The translations under genes were made by a program, and so were the position numbers. The notes below the pieces were generated by a model that saw only the letters and a list, made by a program, of their open reading frames with translations, was not told the origin of the DNA and ran no database searches. Below, one piece after another: positions 9,074-17,491 of a stretch of DNA of 64,000 bases. Within the stretch, counting starts at the first letter, position 1, and each line of letters begins with the position of its first letter. Source of the stretch: Yinghuangia aomiensis. Its GTDB lineage: Bacteria > Actinomycetota > Actinomycetes > Streptomycetales > Streptomycetaceae. The stretch spans positions 499,660 to 563,659 of the forward strand of contig NZ_BAABHS010000001.1 of the NCBI RefSeq assembly GCF_039542225.1. Direction: 5' to 3'.

Positions 9074-9802
9074 ATGATCTATGCCGTGCACCACGGTGAC
9101 GCCCTCGCGATGCTGCCCGGGATACCGAACGCGTCCGTCGACGCCGTGGTCACCGACCCCCCGTACAACTCCGGGGGCCGAACATCCGCGGAGCGGACCG
9201 GCCGCACCGCCCGCGCCAAGTACACCAGCGAGACATCCGGCCTCCCGGACTTCGGCGACGAGAACAAAGACCAGCGCAGCTACACCCGCTGGATGGCCGA
9301 AGTCCTGCGCGAGGCCCACCGCGTCACCAAGCCCGGCGGTATGGCGGCGGTCTTCATCGACTGGCGCCAGCTCCCGTCGATGACCGACGCGTTGCAGATG
9401 GCCGGGTGGACGTGGCGCGGCATTGCCGCCTGGCACAAGCCCGCCTGCCGCCCGCAGAAGGGACGCCTCAAGCAGTCCTGCGAGTTCGTCGTGTGGGGCT
9501 CGAAGGGCCCCGTTGACGCCGACCGCAACCCGGTCTACCTGCCCGGGCTGTTCGTCGGTTCGCAGCCGCGCGGCACCGAGCGGCGCCACATCACCCAGAA
9601 GCCCGTCGAGGTGATGCGCGAACTCGTCCAGCTGTGCCCGCCCGGCGGAACCATCCTCGACCCGTTCGCCGGATCCGGATCCACCGGCGTCGCCGCGCTG
9701 ATCGAAGGCCGCCGCTTCGTCGGCATCGAGGCCAGCGCCGAGTACGCGGCCATCGCCGAGGAACGCCTCCGCGAAGCCGCCCAGTACGAACTCGCCGTCT
9801 GA
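9074..9802 (+). CDS. Orphan site-specific DNA methyltransferase (N4/N6 type)
   Basis: A 242-residue S-adenosylmethionine-dependent DNA methyltransferase acting on adenine N6 or cytosine N4. Catalytic motif DPPYNSGG is at residues 28-35 and the AdoMet-binding motif DPFAGSGSTG lies near the C-terminus, the beta-class order. A central TWRGIAAWHKP segment is typical of this family. GAGAGAA precedes the ATG. No restriction endonuclease gene is adjacent, so it probably marks the element's own DNA against host restriction or regulates it. Target sequence cannot be read from the protein. Confidence 0.88.
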   Translation: MIYAVHHGDALAMLPGIPNASVDAVVTDPPYNSGGRTSAERTGRTARAKYTSETSGLPDFGDENKDQRSYTRWMAEVLREAHRVTKPGGMAAVFIDWRQLPSMTDALQMAGWTWRGIAAWHKPACRPQKGRLKQSCEFVVWGSKGPVDADRNPVYLPGLFVGSQPRGTERRHITQKPVEVMRELVQLCPPGGTILDPFAGSGSTGVAALIEGRRFVGIEASAEYAAIAEERLREAAQYELAV

Positions 9803-9854
9803 CCCCGCTGATCCATCCCGCGCCCGGCGCCCGCCGCCGTGCGCGTGTCCCGCC

Positions 9855-10610
9855 ATGCCCGTCGCCCCCGGCCCTGCTCGGGCCGGGGGCCCGACCCGCC
9901 AGGACTCCGCCATCACCACCCCCGCCCTCCCCGACGACGAACCCCCGTCGCAGGAAGAAGCCTTCGCAGGAATACCAGCCGATGCCGGTGTCACCGCCGA
10001 CCGGCGGTGGGCGGCCCTGCCGCAGCGCCGGCGGCGCACCGCCGACCCGTTCGCCGACGAGGAACCCCTTCCCGACGACCCCGCGGAACTTCAGGCCATG
10101 GTCCGGTCCCTGCTCGGACTGACCCGGACCCAGGAGATGCTGCTCCACCAGACACCGCCCCCGCCCACTTACCCGGGCGACAGCTTCGGCCCGCCCGGCA
10201 CCGACGTCGCCGACGTGCGCGGCGGATGGGCACCGTTCATCCTCACCCTCGACGGCGACGCCTACACTGCCGAACTCGGGCGGCTGGTCGGGTGGGTCGA
10301 CAACTTCCTGCGGCCGACGTTCGCCCGCGAGGTCACCGCCACGCGCCCCTGGTGCTTGTACTGGCCTGAGCACCCCGAAGCGGTTGCGCGCCTGCACGCG
10401 TTGTGGCTCGCTTACGGCCAGCACCTGGACGAGGAGGCCGGTCCGGCCGGGATGGCGGTCTGGATCCGCGACATCCTTGACCACGCCGTCTTGCAACTCC
10501 GAGCGCCCGATGGACCTTTCGCCGCCTGCGCGACCCGGGCAGGCAGCGACGCCCACCGCCTCCTCCCACCGCCGGAACCGACACTCTGGGCCGCCCCCGA
10601 GGCCGCATGA
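9855..10610 (+). CDS. DUF4913 family protein
   Basis: A 251-residue protein with a disordered N-terminal 90 residues and a C-terminal DUF4913-like domain. The recognisable pieces are a WAPFIL start, VGWVDNFLRP, a CLYWPEHPEA segment and a WIRDILDH...GPF ending. DUF4913 proteins are frequent in actinobacterial plasmids and integrative elements and have no established function. Its stop overlaps the start of the next gene by ATGA. The exact N-terminus is uncertain because no clear ribosome-binding site precedes the ATG. Confidence 0.75.
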   Translation: MPVAPGPARAGGPTRQDSAITTPALPDDEPPSQEEAFAGIPADAGVTADRRWAALPQRRRRTADPFADEEPLPDDPAELQAMVRSLLGLTRTQEMLLHQTPPPPTYPGDSFGPPGTDVADVRGGWAPFILTLDGDAYTAELGRLVGWVDNFLRPTFAREVTATRPWCLYWPEHPEAVARLHALWLAYGQHLDEEAGPAGMAVWIRDILDHAVLQLRAPDGPFAACATRAGSDAHRLLPPPEPTLWAAPEAA

Positions 10611-11101
10611 CCCGCGTCGGCGGCGTGCGGCACTTCGGCTTCGACCTGCTTCCCGAAGCCGTCACGGACATGGACTCCGTCCCGCGAGAGGTCCGTGCCG
10701 AGGCCATGGACGTGCTGTACGAGGTAGCCCGAGGCCGCGTCCGCGGCCGCCCCTTGGAAGGACACCGGGGCCAGGAGGAACTGAACGGCTGTCGCCGCCT
10801 GTACCTCGGCGACGCGGACTGGCGTCTGGTCTACGTCGAGACACCGCGCCGCAGCGGTGATCTCGGCGCACGCGGAGTCCTCGTGGTCGCGGTCGGCCCC
10901 CGCGCCCGCGGCGACGTCTACACCACCGCCGCCGAACGCCTGCGCACCTTGCGCGCGGCACAGGCCAACGCACGGATCAACCCCCTTGCCGCCGCCGCCC
11001 GGCTCCGCCCTGGCACCGCACCGACCGCCAGCGCCGTCCGAGCCGTACCCGCGACCGCCGCACCTGCTGCCCACCCGACCCGCACCCGAACACACCGCTA
11101 G
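10607..11101 (+). CDS. RelE/ParE-like toxin-family protein
   Basis: A 164-residue protein whose first 110 residues look like a RelE/ParE-fold RNase or gyrase-toxin domain: GCRRLYLGDADWRLVYV is the usual core strand region, followed by GVLVVAVGPR and DVYTTAAERL. The C-terminal 45 residues are Ala/Pro-rich and unstructured. It is translationally coupled to the DUF4913 gene (ATGA). No obvious antitoxin is adjacent, although the following gene is frameshifted. Toxic activity is therefore unproven. Confidence 0.7.
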   Translation: MTRVGGVRHFGFDLLPEAVTDMDSVPREVRAEAMDVLYEVARGRVRGRPLEGHRGQEELNGCRRLYLGDADWRLVYVETPRRSGDLGARGVLVVAVGPRARGDVYTTAAERLRTLRAAQANARINPLAAAARLRPGTAPTASAVRAVPATAAPAAHPTRTRTHR

Positions 11102-11109
11102 GAGACCGC

Positions 11110-11540
11110 ATGCACGCCGTATCCCGGCAGCCCGTCACACCCAAGGAACTCCCCACCGCCCCACTCGCACAAGGGGAGCGCCGCCTGCGGCGGCGCGTGC
11201 AAGGGGCCGGTACTCGGCTCGCGGGGGAGCTCCTCGGGTCCCGCGATCCGATCGCCGAACTGTGCGCTGCCGCCGACGGCTCCACGCCGACCGGGGCGCT
11301 CGCTTCGCTGGTGTCCTGGTCGCGGTTCGTGACCTCGACACCCACGCCCTCGCCCACGACACCGCCCTCCGCGAGTCCTTCGGTGCTGCCGAGGACGGGC
11401 GGGAGCTGGCGGTGCTTGCCGAGCACCGATCCGCCGCCGTCGCCTGGCTCGCCCGCCTGATCACCGCCTACCGCTCCACCACCGGCACACCGCCGCGCGC
11501 CATGGCCCTGGCGCCTGTCCCACGGCCGGCAGTCGCCTGA
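11110..11540 (+). pseudogene. Frameshifted hypothetical gene
   Basis: The ATG at 11110 opens a frame with good coding character (RRLRRRVQGAGTRL, GSRDPIAELCAAADG) to about 11290. From about 11300 the coding signal moves to another frame that reads FAGVLVAVRDLDTHALAHD and ends at 11540 with an amphipathic C-terminus. The two halves look like one protein of about 140 residues broken by a single-base change near 11280-11305. This may be a true mutation or a base-call error. Function is not recognised; it belongs to the plus-strand accessory operon. Confidence 0.6.
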
Positions 11541-11609
11541 CGCCCCTACTCCCGCGCACGAGCCCCGTCCGTCAATCCGACGGGCACCACGATCCCCAAA
11601 AGGCCTTCC

Positions 11610-12518
11610 ATGCCCGTCTCGAACCGCCTCTCCACCACACCGACCGCCGCCGCAAATGACACAGTCGTGCGGCACGTCGGGCACGCCCTTGCCCTCCTGG
11701 CCCCGCGCTGGCGCACCTGGGTCCTGCAGACTCTCGCCCAGAACGAACAGGGCATGCCGCGCAAGGAAGTAATCGCTGCGCTGCCCTTCATACCCAGCGG
11801 CTCCCAGCATCACGTCCTCACAGGCCTGACCAAGGCCAGCCTCATCGAGCGCCCCACGAACCCGGAAGGCGGCCGCATCTACCGGCTCACCACCGCCGGA
11901 CGCAGGGCCCTGCCTATCCACCAGGACATCGCCGACTGGGCGCGCCGCCACGTCTGCCCCGGCGAAACCCTGCCGCTGGCCGAAGCCGCCGAGATCGGCT
12001 TCGTCCAGATCATGGGTGTCAACACCATCGACACCCTCGCCGCCGTACAGGCCGTGGGCCAGGCCGCCGCCGCCGACCTGACTGGCCTGCGCCCCCACGT
12101 CACCCGAGCCGAGCACGCGTCCTACCTCCATGACGCCTACCATCTCGGCCTCCTCGATCGCGTCGAACGCGGCCGGTACGAGCTCAGCCCCGCAGCACAC
12201 GACCTGGAACCCGTCCTGTCCCGGCTTGCCGAGTTCGCAGCCCACCACCGCACCACCACACCGGCTGCACTGCCGACGCGACCTGTCTCGCGCACCGCCA
12301 CTGCCGAGGCGCAGGGCGCCGCACCGCGTACCACCGGCTCCGCCAGGGCTGCCTCGGCCGCAGCGGTTCCCACCCGGGCCACACCGCCGCGGTCCGTCCC
12401 TGCCACTGCCGCGAGGGCACCGGGCCCGCGGCAGGCGCCGGCCGTGCCGCAGGTCGCCTTCTCCCACCCGGTGGGCCCGTTCGGAACCGGCAACGGCCCA
12501 GCGCGCGGCCGATGGTGA
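11610..12518 (+). CDS. Winged-helix (HxlR-like) transcriptional regulator
   Basis: A 302-residue protein with an N-terminal winged-helix DNA-binding domain. The segment LLAPRWRTWVLQTLAQ, followed by QHHVLTGLTKASLIER and GGRIYRLTTAGRR, matches the HxlR layout. A second, weaker helix-rich domain (about 110-200) may be another winged helix. The last 100 residues are Ala/Pro/Thr-rich. AAAAGG precedes the ATG by about six bases. It overlaps the following DUF317 gene, so it probably regulates the accessory operon it belongs to (inference). Confidence 0.72.
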   Translation: MPVSNRLSTTPTAAANDTVVRHVGHALALLAPRWRTWVLQTLAQNEQGMPRKEVIAALPFIPSGSQHHVLTGLTKASLIERPTNPEGGRIYRLTTAGRRALPIHQDIADWARRHVCPGETLPLAEAAEIGFVQIMGVNTIDTLAAVQAVGQAAAADLTGLRPHVTRAEHASYLHDAYHLGLLDRVERGRYELSPAAHDLEPVLSRLAEFAAHHRTTTPAALPTRPVSRTATAEAQGAAPRTTGSARAASAAAVPTRATPPRSVPATAARAPGPRQAPAVPQVAFSHPVGPFGTGNGPARGRW

Positions 12519-13390
12519 CCGCGGAGCAACTCGATGCCTACGCCCGCGAGGACGAGCTACGGGAACTGCTGGTGTCCCCGCGCTATCTCGCTGGGACCGG
12601 TCTCGACCTCGACATGGTCATCCGGCCGCTCGCCGACGCCGGGTTCGCGCAGCTGCGCGGTCCGGACGGTGAGGTGTTCATGCACAGCCGCTGCCACCGG
12701 ATCCGCGCTGCGTTCCTCCCCGAAGGCGACGACCTGGGTCTGTGGCAGGTCGTGGTTGCCGCCGGCAGCATGCCGATGCACCTGCCGCTGTGGAAAGCCG
12801 TCTTCGACGATGGCATCCCCGCCGAAGCCGTCGCCGCCTTCACCACCGCCCTCGCCGCCGACCTGGCAGCCGAGCACGACGGCCCCGAAGGCAGACCGTT
12901 CCTGTACGCCCCGTTCGGCGCCACCCCCGGCTGGTATCCCCTCGGCGAAGCCGGCTGGCACAGCACCGCCGACACCCACCAGGCCCAGTTCCGCTCACCG
13001 GACGGACAAGCCGAACTGGTCTGCAACCGCGGCGCCCTCACCTACGCCGGCGAGATGGGCGCAGGCCCGTACGCCTGGGAACTGAACGTCGGCAGCGGGC
13101 GCATCGTCGAGACCGCGACGTTCACCTCCGGCACCCCCACCCACCTGATCGCCGCGTTCACCAGCGCACTGACCAACCCCACGCCCGTGATCCGCAACCG
13201 CGCCTCACTCGCCCGCCGCCACCTGGCCCACCTGACCGTCCGACCGGTTGAGCCTGCCGCCGCGCTTCCCGCACCGCCAAGGCGCGGGCCCGCGGCGGCG
13301 GTCGCCCTCCCTCCGGGGCGCTTCCCCACGCCGACCTCAGGTCCGCCGCTTCCGCCCGCCCCCGCCGCAACCCCGGCTCCGCGCCGCTGA
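12512..13390 (+). CDS. DUF317 domain protein
   Basis: A 292-residue protein with two DUF317-like repeats in residues 1-240: a segment reading YLAGTGLDLDMV, then GLWQVVVAAGSMPMHLPLWKAVFDDG, and later PYAWELNVGSG. The tail is Pro/Ala-rich. DUF317 proteins occur in Streptomyces, often in mobile elements, without known function. The start is the ATG at 12512 or the GTG at 12515; the latter overlaps the regulator's stop as GTGA. This is the first of at least five DUF317-type genes in tandem. Confidence 0.72.
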   Translation: MVTAEQLDAYAREDELRELLVSPRYLAGTGLDLDMVIRPLADAGFAQLRGPDGEVFMHSRCHRIRAAFLPEGDDLGLWQVVVAAGSMPMHLPLWKAVFDDGIPAEAVAAFTTALAADLAAEHDGPEGRPFLYAPFGATPGWYPLGEAGWHSTADTHQAQFRSPDGQAELVCNRGALTYAGEMGAGPYAWELNVGSGRIVETATFTSGTPTHLIAAFTSALTNPTPVIRNRASLARRHLAHLTVRPVEPAAALPAPPRRGPAAAVALPPGRFPTPTSGPPLPPAPAATPAPRR

Positions 13391-13428
13391 ACCACCCACG
13401 CACCACCCGCACGCCGAACGGACCCGAG

Positions 13429-14376
13429 TTGCAGCTCCACGACCTCGCACACTGGCTCGAAGAGCAGCCTGAACGCGAACTCCTCATCGCCCCGGTCTTG
13501 TTCGCCGGTCCCCGCGACCACGCGCTGCTGGCCAAGGCCTTCGCCTTGGAACCCGGGTGGATCTGGGAGTCCGACCCCCACGGCGGCACCTACACCGCCA
13601 GCGCCTCCCGGCAGCTCCTCCTCACCCACCGCCCCGACCACGACGTCCATTTCACCTGGACCGCCAGCTGGGCACCGACACCGCTCGGCCGTCCCGAGTG
13701 GGAGATCGCGATGACCGGCACGGTTCCCGACGAGCTCGTCGCTGCCGTCACTGCCGCCCTGCGCACACTCCCCGAAGCCGACCCCCGCAACCCCGGCCGC
13801 TCCGCCGCGACCCCACCCCTCCCACACGGACCAGACCGACAACCGGAGCACGGCGCGGACACCGTCGTGGCCGTGCTGGAGTCCGCCGGCTGGACCAGCG
13901 CGCTTGCGGTGCCGCCCGGGGACGACCGACAGGCGTTCCGCGACCCGACCGGACACGCACGCCTCGTCCACCGCCCCCACCAGGACTGGCCTGTGCCCGC
14001 GCGCGGCGGCCACTACGCCTGGGAACTCGCCGCCGGCGACCCGCACACCTTCGCCCCCGCCCTGCGCGGCGACGACATGTGGCAGCTCATGCTCACCGCA
14101 CACGCCCCGGCCGCACTCCGCCTCGCCGCCGTCCGCGCCGCAACCGACCCGACCCCGGTCCGCCGCCGCGCCGGCGAAGCATTCGACCTGCCCACCCACC
14201 TCGTCCGCGCGTTCCCCGCCGACTGGGCCGCCACCCCGGGTCCCGCGATCACCACACCACAAGCTCCCGCCCACCGCACTGCGCGAACCCATCCGGCCAC
14301 CGCCGCGCCCCACAGCATCCGCCCCCCGGTCCCAGCAGCCGCACCCGCCGCCGGCCAACCCCCACGGCGACGGTAG
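13429..14376 (+). CDS. DUF317 domain protein (second of the array)
   Basis: A 315-residue DUF317-type protein. The N-terminal half (LIAPVLFAGPRD, VHFTWTASWAPTPLGRPEWEIAM) and C-terminal half (LVHRPHQDWPVPARGGHYAWEL, FDLPTHLVRAFP) each look like one repeat of the domain. The only upstream start in frame is TTG at 13429 with GGA six bases before it, so the N-terminus is tentative. It follows the preceding DUF317 gene by 38 bases. Confidence 0.65.
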   Translation: MQLHDLAHWLEEQPERELLIAPVLFAGPRDHALLAKAFALEPGWIWESDPHGGTYTASASRQLLLTHRPDHDVHFTWTASWAPTPLGRPEWEIAMTGTVPDELVAAVTAALRTLPEADPRNPGRSAATPPLPHGPDRQPEHGADTVVAVLESAGWTSALAVPPGDDRQAFRDPTGHARLVHRPHQDWPVPARGGHYAWELAAGDPHTFAPALRGDDMWQLMLTAHAPAALRLAAVRAATDPTPVRRRAGEAFDLPTHLVRAFPADWAATPGPAITTPQAPAHRTARTHPATAAPHSIRPPVPAAAPAAGQPPRRR

Positions 14377-14501
14377 GCGCCCGAATTCCAAGATCGCTCA
14401 CAGCAGACACCGACGACTGGATACCTCCCGCCCACCGATGGGAACGTACTCACGTCGGCAAGGTCACCGACGAAACCCCAATCAGACCAAGGGAGTTCGT
14501 G

Positions 14502-14900
14502 ATGTCTGCTGTCGAAACCCGTGCCCGCGCGACCTGCTCCGCCGTACGCGCCCCGGCCTCGTCGGCACCGGCCGCACCCGTCGCGACCGACCGGTGGATC
14601 CGCGGCGCCGGCACCCCCTACCCGGTGTTCGACCTCCTCGTCGTCGACGGCTGGACGCTCGTCCTGGACGACCTCGCCGACATGCACTGCGCGTCCCCCG
14701 ACGGCCGCGTCTACGTCGGATACCTCGCCGCATCCCCCCGCCCCCGCCCCGGGGACGTGTGGCACGTGAGCGTCGAGGCCGCCGACGGCCTGCCCGGCTG
14801 GGAGCAGACCTTCCACCGCGACGTCCCCGCCGAAGTCATCGCCGGACTCGTCCACGCCCTCCTCACCACCGCCCCCCGCCCCGACGTCGAAGCGTTCTGA
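14502..14900 (+). CDS. Short DUF317 domain protein
   Basis: A 132-residue protein containing a single DUF317-like unit: YPVFDLLVVDGWTLVLDDL, then GDVWHVSVEAADGLPGWEQTFHRDVPAE and a final helix. GGGAG lies seven bases before the ATG at 14502, which fixes the start. The frame is open upstream for about 900 bases, but that extension has no coding character. Third member of the array. Confidence 0.7.
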   Translation: MSAVETRARATCSAVRAPASSAPAAPVATDRWIRGAGTPYPVFDLLVVDGWTLVLDDLADMHCASPDGRVYVGYLAASPRPRPGDVWHVSVEAADGLPGWEQTFHRDVPAEVIAGLVHALLTTAPRPDVEAF

Positions 14901-15017
14901 CCCAGGCCTGCGGAGCAACACCCGCATCTTGCGTCATCCGGACCTCCCACATCCCGTACGGACGCGCAGTCCCCTCGACATCGCCCCTGACGGCGAACCC
15001 TGCCGCACCGTTGAACC

Positions 15018-15052
15018 GGCGCTCGCACCCCGCCCCCCGCGGTGCGAGCGCC
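15018..15052. terminator. 12-bp stem hairpin, first copy
   Basis: Positions 15018-15029 (GGCGCTCGCACC) and 15041-15052 are perfect reverse complements around an 11-base C-rich loop, followed by TT. It lies between two DUF317 genes. The same 12-bp stem occurs again at 16787-16818. It is probably an intergenic terminator or attenuator. Confidence 0.7.
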
Positions 15053-15083
15053 TTCGCCGCGCCCCCCACAAGGAATCCCAGCC

Positions 15084-16019
15084 ATGACCGCAACAGCCCA
15101 CCGCGCAGGACTGCACCAGGGCAACCGCCCGGTGGACAGCGTGCGCACCGTCATCGAGACCCTCGCCCGCCACCGGTGGCACGCCTCGGAGGAGGACGGA
15201 ACGTTCTTCTTTGCCAGCCCGTGCCTGCGTGTGACCGTGGGCTTGGCCCTCGGCCACGAAGGCGAGCGGGAGCGAGAGTTCGCGGTATGGAGCGTCTGCG
15301 GCTTCGACCCCGACGCAGTCGACAGCCCCGCGTGGGTCGTCGAGTTCGGCCCCGCCACGCCCGTACGCGTGGTCCTGGGCTGCATTGAGTACACGGGTGG
15401 AGCGCTCGCCTCCGGCTGGCAGCTATCCCTCTCTCCTGGGGGTTTCTACGACAAGGCCGTGTCTGTCCTCGAACGCGGCTGGCAGCGTCGGGTTCACTCC
15501 ACTCCCCAGGCCTACAAGGGCGCATCCCTGTTCCACATGGCGGTGACCGACCCCGGCCAGACGATGTGCGTCGAGCACCTGCGTGACGGCTGGGAGATGT
15601 CGCTCGGCGACCGCGGGACCTGGCGCATGACCGGCCCCGACCCCGGCACCGACCTCCGGTGGGAGGCGCTCGCCTACGCCACGACACCCCTCCCTGTGAT
15701 CGCCGCGTGCACCCAGGCGATGGCCGAACTTGCCCCCCGACTCGCCTGCCGCTCACACGCGACACCACAACGTGAGCGGCCCCGCCGCGCGAACGGCCAA
15801 AGGCACGGCGGCTGCGTCAGCCCCACACGGTCGCTGACCCGGACCTCCCCGGTCCCAAGCCCTGCCCGCAGCATGCCTGCCGCCCAGCCCCGCCCCGCTG
15901 TGCAACAGCTGCTGACCACACTGGAAGGACTCCGCCACGCACTCCGAACCCTCTCCCCGCACCGACGGCGCTCCCGAGCCGGACAGCGTGCTCGTAAGGC
16001 CTCTCTACCTGGCCGCTGA
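15084..16019 (+). CDS. DUF317-like protein (fourth of the array)
   Basis: A 311-residue protein, probably of the DUF317 group: HRWHASEEDGTFFFASPCLRV, VWSVCGFDP, GWQLSLSPGGFYDKAVSVLERGW and GTWRMTGPDPGTDLRWEALAYAT follow the strand and Trp pattern of its neighbours. The C-terminal 90 residues are basic and low-complexity. AAGGAA precedes the ATG at 15084. The 3' end overlaps the next, frameshifted gene. Confidence 0.65.
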   Translation: MTATAHRAGLHQGNRPVDSVRTVIETLARHRWHASEEDGTFFFASPCLRVTVGLALGHEGEREREFAVWSVCGFDPDAVDSPAWVVEFGPATPVRVVLGCIEYTGGALASGWQLSLSPGGFYDKAVSVLERGWQRRVHSTPQAYKGASLFHMAVTDPGQTMCVEHLRDGWEMSLGDRGTWRMTGPDPGTDLRWEALAYATTPLPVIAACTQAMAELAPRLACRSHATPQRERPRRANGQRHGGCVSPTRSLTRTSPVPSPARSMPAAQPRPAVQQLLTTLEGLRHALRTLSPHRRRSRAGQRARKASLPGR

Positions 16020-16747
16020 ACCACCTACCAACCCGCGCATCGACGAGCTGCTCGCCGACACCTACCACTGGGCCCGCGCCGCCGAACCCGCCCACGGCTA
16101 CGCCCGGTACGCCATCAACCCCGACCTCACCGCACGCTACGGGTACGTCATCGACGAATACGACGACAGCGACGACCCGATCGTCCACACCTTCCAAGCC
16201 GCCCCCCCGGGCGGCATCCCGCGAACTGCCCTGGCAGCTCGAATGCACCGAGCGGACACCCCACGAACTCGTCGAAGCCCTCGCCCACGCCATCGGCAAG
16301 CACGAACGCGGATTCCACGACTTCGACGCCGTGACGGCGCCACTGCGCGCGGCCGGTTGGCGCGAGGACGGACCCGGCCAGTCCGGCCACGCCTCCAAGT
16401 TCATCGCCCGCCGGATCGCCTCGCCGGACGGATACGCCGCCTTCACCGAGATGGACATGGCCGAGGTCCGCCACCTGGCCGGGCCGATGACGTACCGGTG
16501 GCGCCTCGAAGCAAGCAGCGCCTGGAGCAACGCCTGGTGCATCGACGCCACCCGCGACGTACCCACCTCGGTGCTGCTCGCTGCGAACCTCGCCGTCACC
16601 GACCCTTCCCCCGTACGACGGCCCGCCTGGGCACAGTCATTTCCCGGCATCACCGTGACCCGGCCGGCCGCACCACCTCCGACCTCCGGGCCTTCGACCG
16701 TCATACCGCCGACGTGCGCAGAACTGCCGAAGCCGCGCGGCCGCTGA
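15988..16747 (+). pseudogene. Frameshifted DUF317 gene (homopolymer C7)
   Basis: From GTG 15988 a frame reads a DUF317-like N-terminus (IDELLADTYHWARAA, GYVIDEYDDSDDPIVHTFQAAPP). At a run of seven C at 16202-16208 the coding character moves to another frame. That frame continues ELPWQLECTERTPHELVEAL and then GYAAFTEMDMAEVRHLAGPM to the stop at 16747. A one-base change in the C run would restore one protein of about 250 residues. This could be a base-call error, a dead gene or a phase-variable tract. Confidence 0.7.
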
Positions 16748-16786
16748 TCCCTGCCACATCCCTCTACCGACTTGGTCATGCGAAGG

Positions 16787-16818
16787 GGCGCTCGCACCGA
16801 AACCACGGTGCGAGCGCC
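16787..16818. terminator. Bidirectional hairpin terminator, second copy
   Basis: Positions 16787-16798 and 16807-16818 form a perfect 12-bp stem (GGCGCTCGCACC) with an eight-base loop, followed by TTCT. It lies between the convergent ends of the DUF317 array (16747) and the lipoprotein gene (16904). It should therefore stop transcription from both sides. The stem sequence is identical to the one at 15018-15052; the loops differ. Confidence 0.8.
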
Positions 16819-16903
16819 TTCTGTATCGCCGGGAACGGGGAGGCGGAGGACGGACAGTGATGCCTTGGTGGCGAGGCGCCGGAGATCTGCGCCGCGTCGG
16901 TTG

Positions 16904-17491
16904 TCAGGCCCGGGTGGCCTTGAGGACGAAGTCCTCGTCACGGGGGTCGGTGGCGCGTCTGCGGGCGGTCAGGGTCGTGCCGTCCCAGGTGACCTCCACC
17001 GGGAACGTGTCCTTGTCCCTGTAGACCCAGGTGAGTGTGGCCTTGGCAGAGTCGGCGACCTGCCCGGGGATGCCCGTGGCGCGGACGTCCGTGTCCGATT
17101 GACCGCCTTTGGTGACGGTGAGCGACCCCCCGTCGAGCGAGTAGGTACCGGACTCCTCGTGAATCTCCCCTTTGGTGTACCCCTCCTCGGGGTCCGGTGG
17201 GGTCGTCATCCTCCAGCGGCCGTCGCCCACCGTGAGCGTGGTGTAGTCGTAGTTCGGCTTCGGTGTGATGGCCAGCGTCCAGGTGCCGCGGACGAACGCG
17301 TCGACGGCGTGTCCGGCCAGCGTCGTCGGCGGCGCGCCCTTCGGCCCGGCCGAGCCGTCGGCCGCCTTGTCGGACTTACCCCCACCCGAGCCGCACGCGG
17401 CCGCGGCCATGCCGAGCAGCCCGACCATGCCGTACCGCACCACGGTCCGGCGGCCGACCGCCTGTTCCAGCTTCTTCCAGTCGTCGAACAA
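16904..17491 (-). CDS. Predicted lipoprotein, possibly Tat-exported
   Basis: A 195-residue exported protein of unknown function. The N-terminus reads FDDWKKLEQAVGRRTVVRYGM, followed by a hydrophobic stretch and the lipobox AAAACG, so Cys is lipidated after cleavage. The Arg pair before the hydrophobic core could serve the Tat route. The mature part is predicted beta-rich (TWTLAITPKPNYDY, LTWVYRDKDTFPVEVTWDG). A TTG start at 17491 is preferred because GGAAGGA lies eight bases upstream. It converges on the DUF317 array. Confidence 0.7.
   Translation of the reverse strand: MFDDWKKLEQAVGRRTVVRYGMVGLLGMAAAACGSGGGKSDKAADGSAGPKGAPPTTLAGHAVDAFVRGTWTLAITPKPNYDYTTLTVGDGRWRMTTPPDPEEGYTKGEIHEESGTYSLDGGSLTVTKGGQSDTDVRATGIPGQVADSAKATLTWVYRDKDTFPVEVTWDGTTLTARRRATDPRDEDFVLKATRA

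Noticed and set aside
8687..10039. Upstream extension of the peptidoglycan hydrolase to an 850-residue protein
   Set aside because: The extension runs antisense through the DNA methyltransferase and the inverted repeat; the signal peptide at ATG 8686 marks the true start.
10607..11540. Complete toxin-antitoxin operon
   Set aside because: Only the RelE-like half is recognisable; the following gene is frameshifted and has no antitoxin signature.
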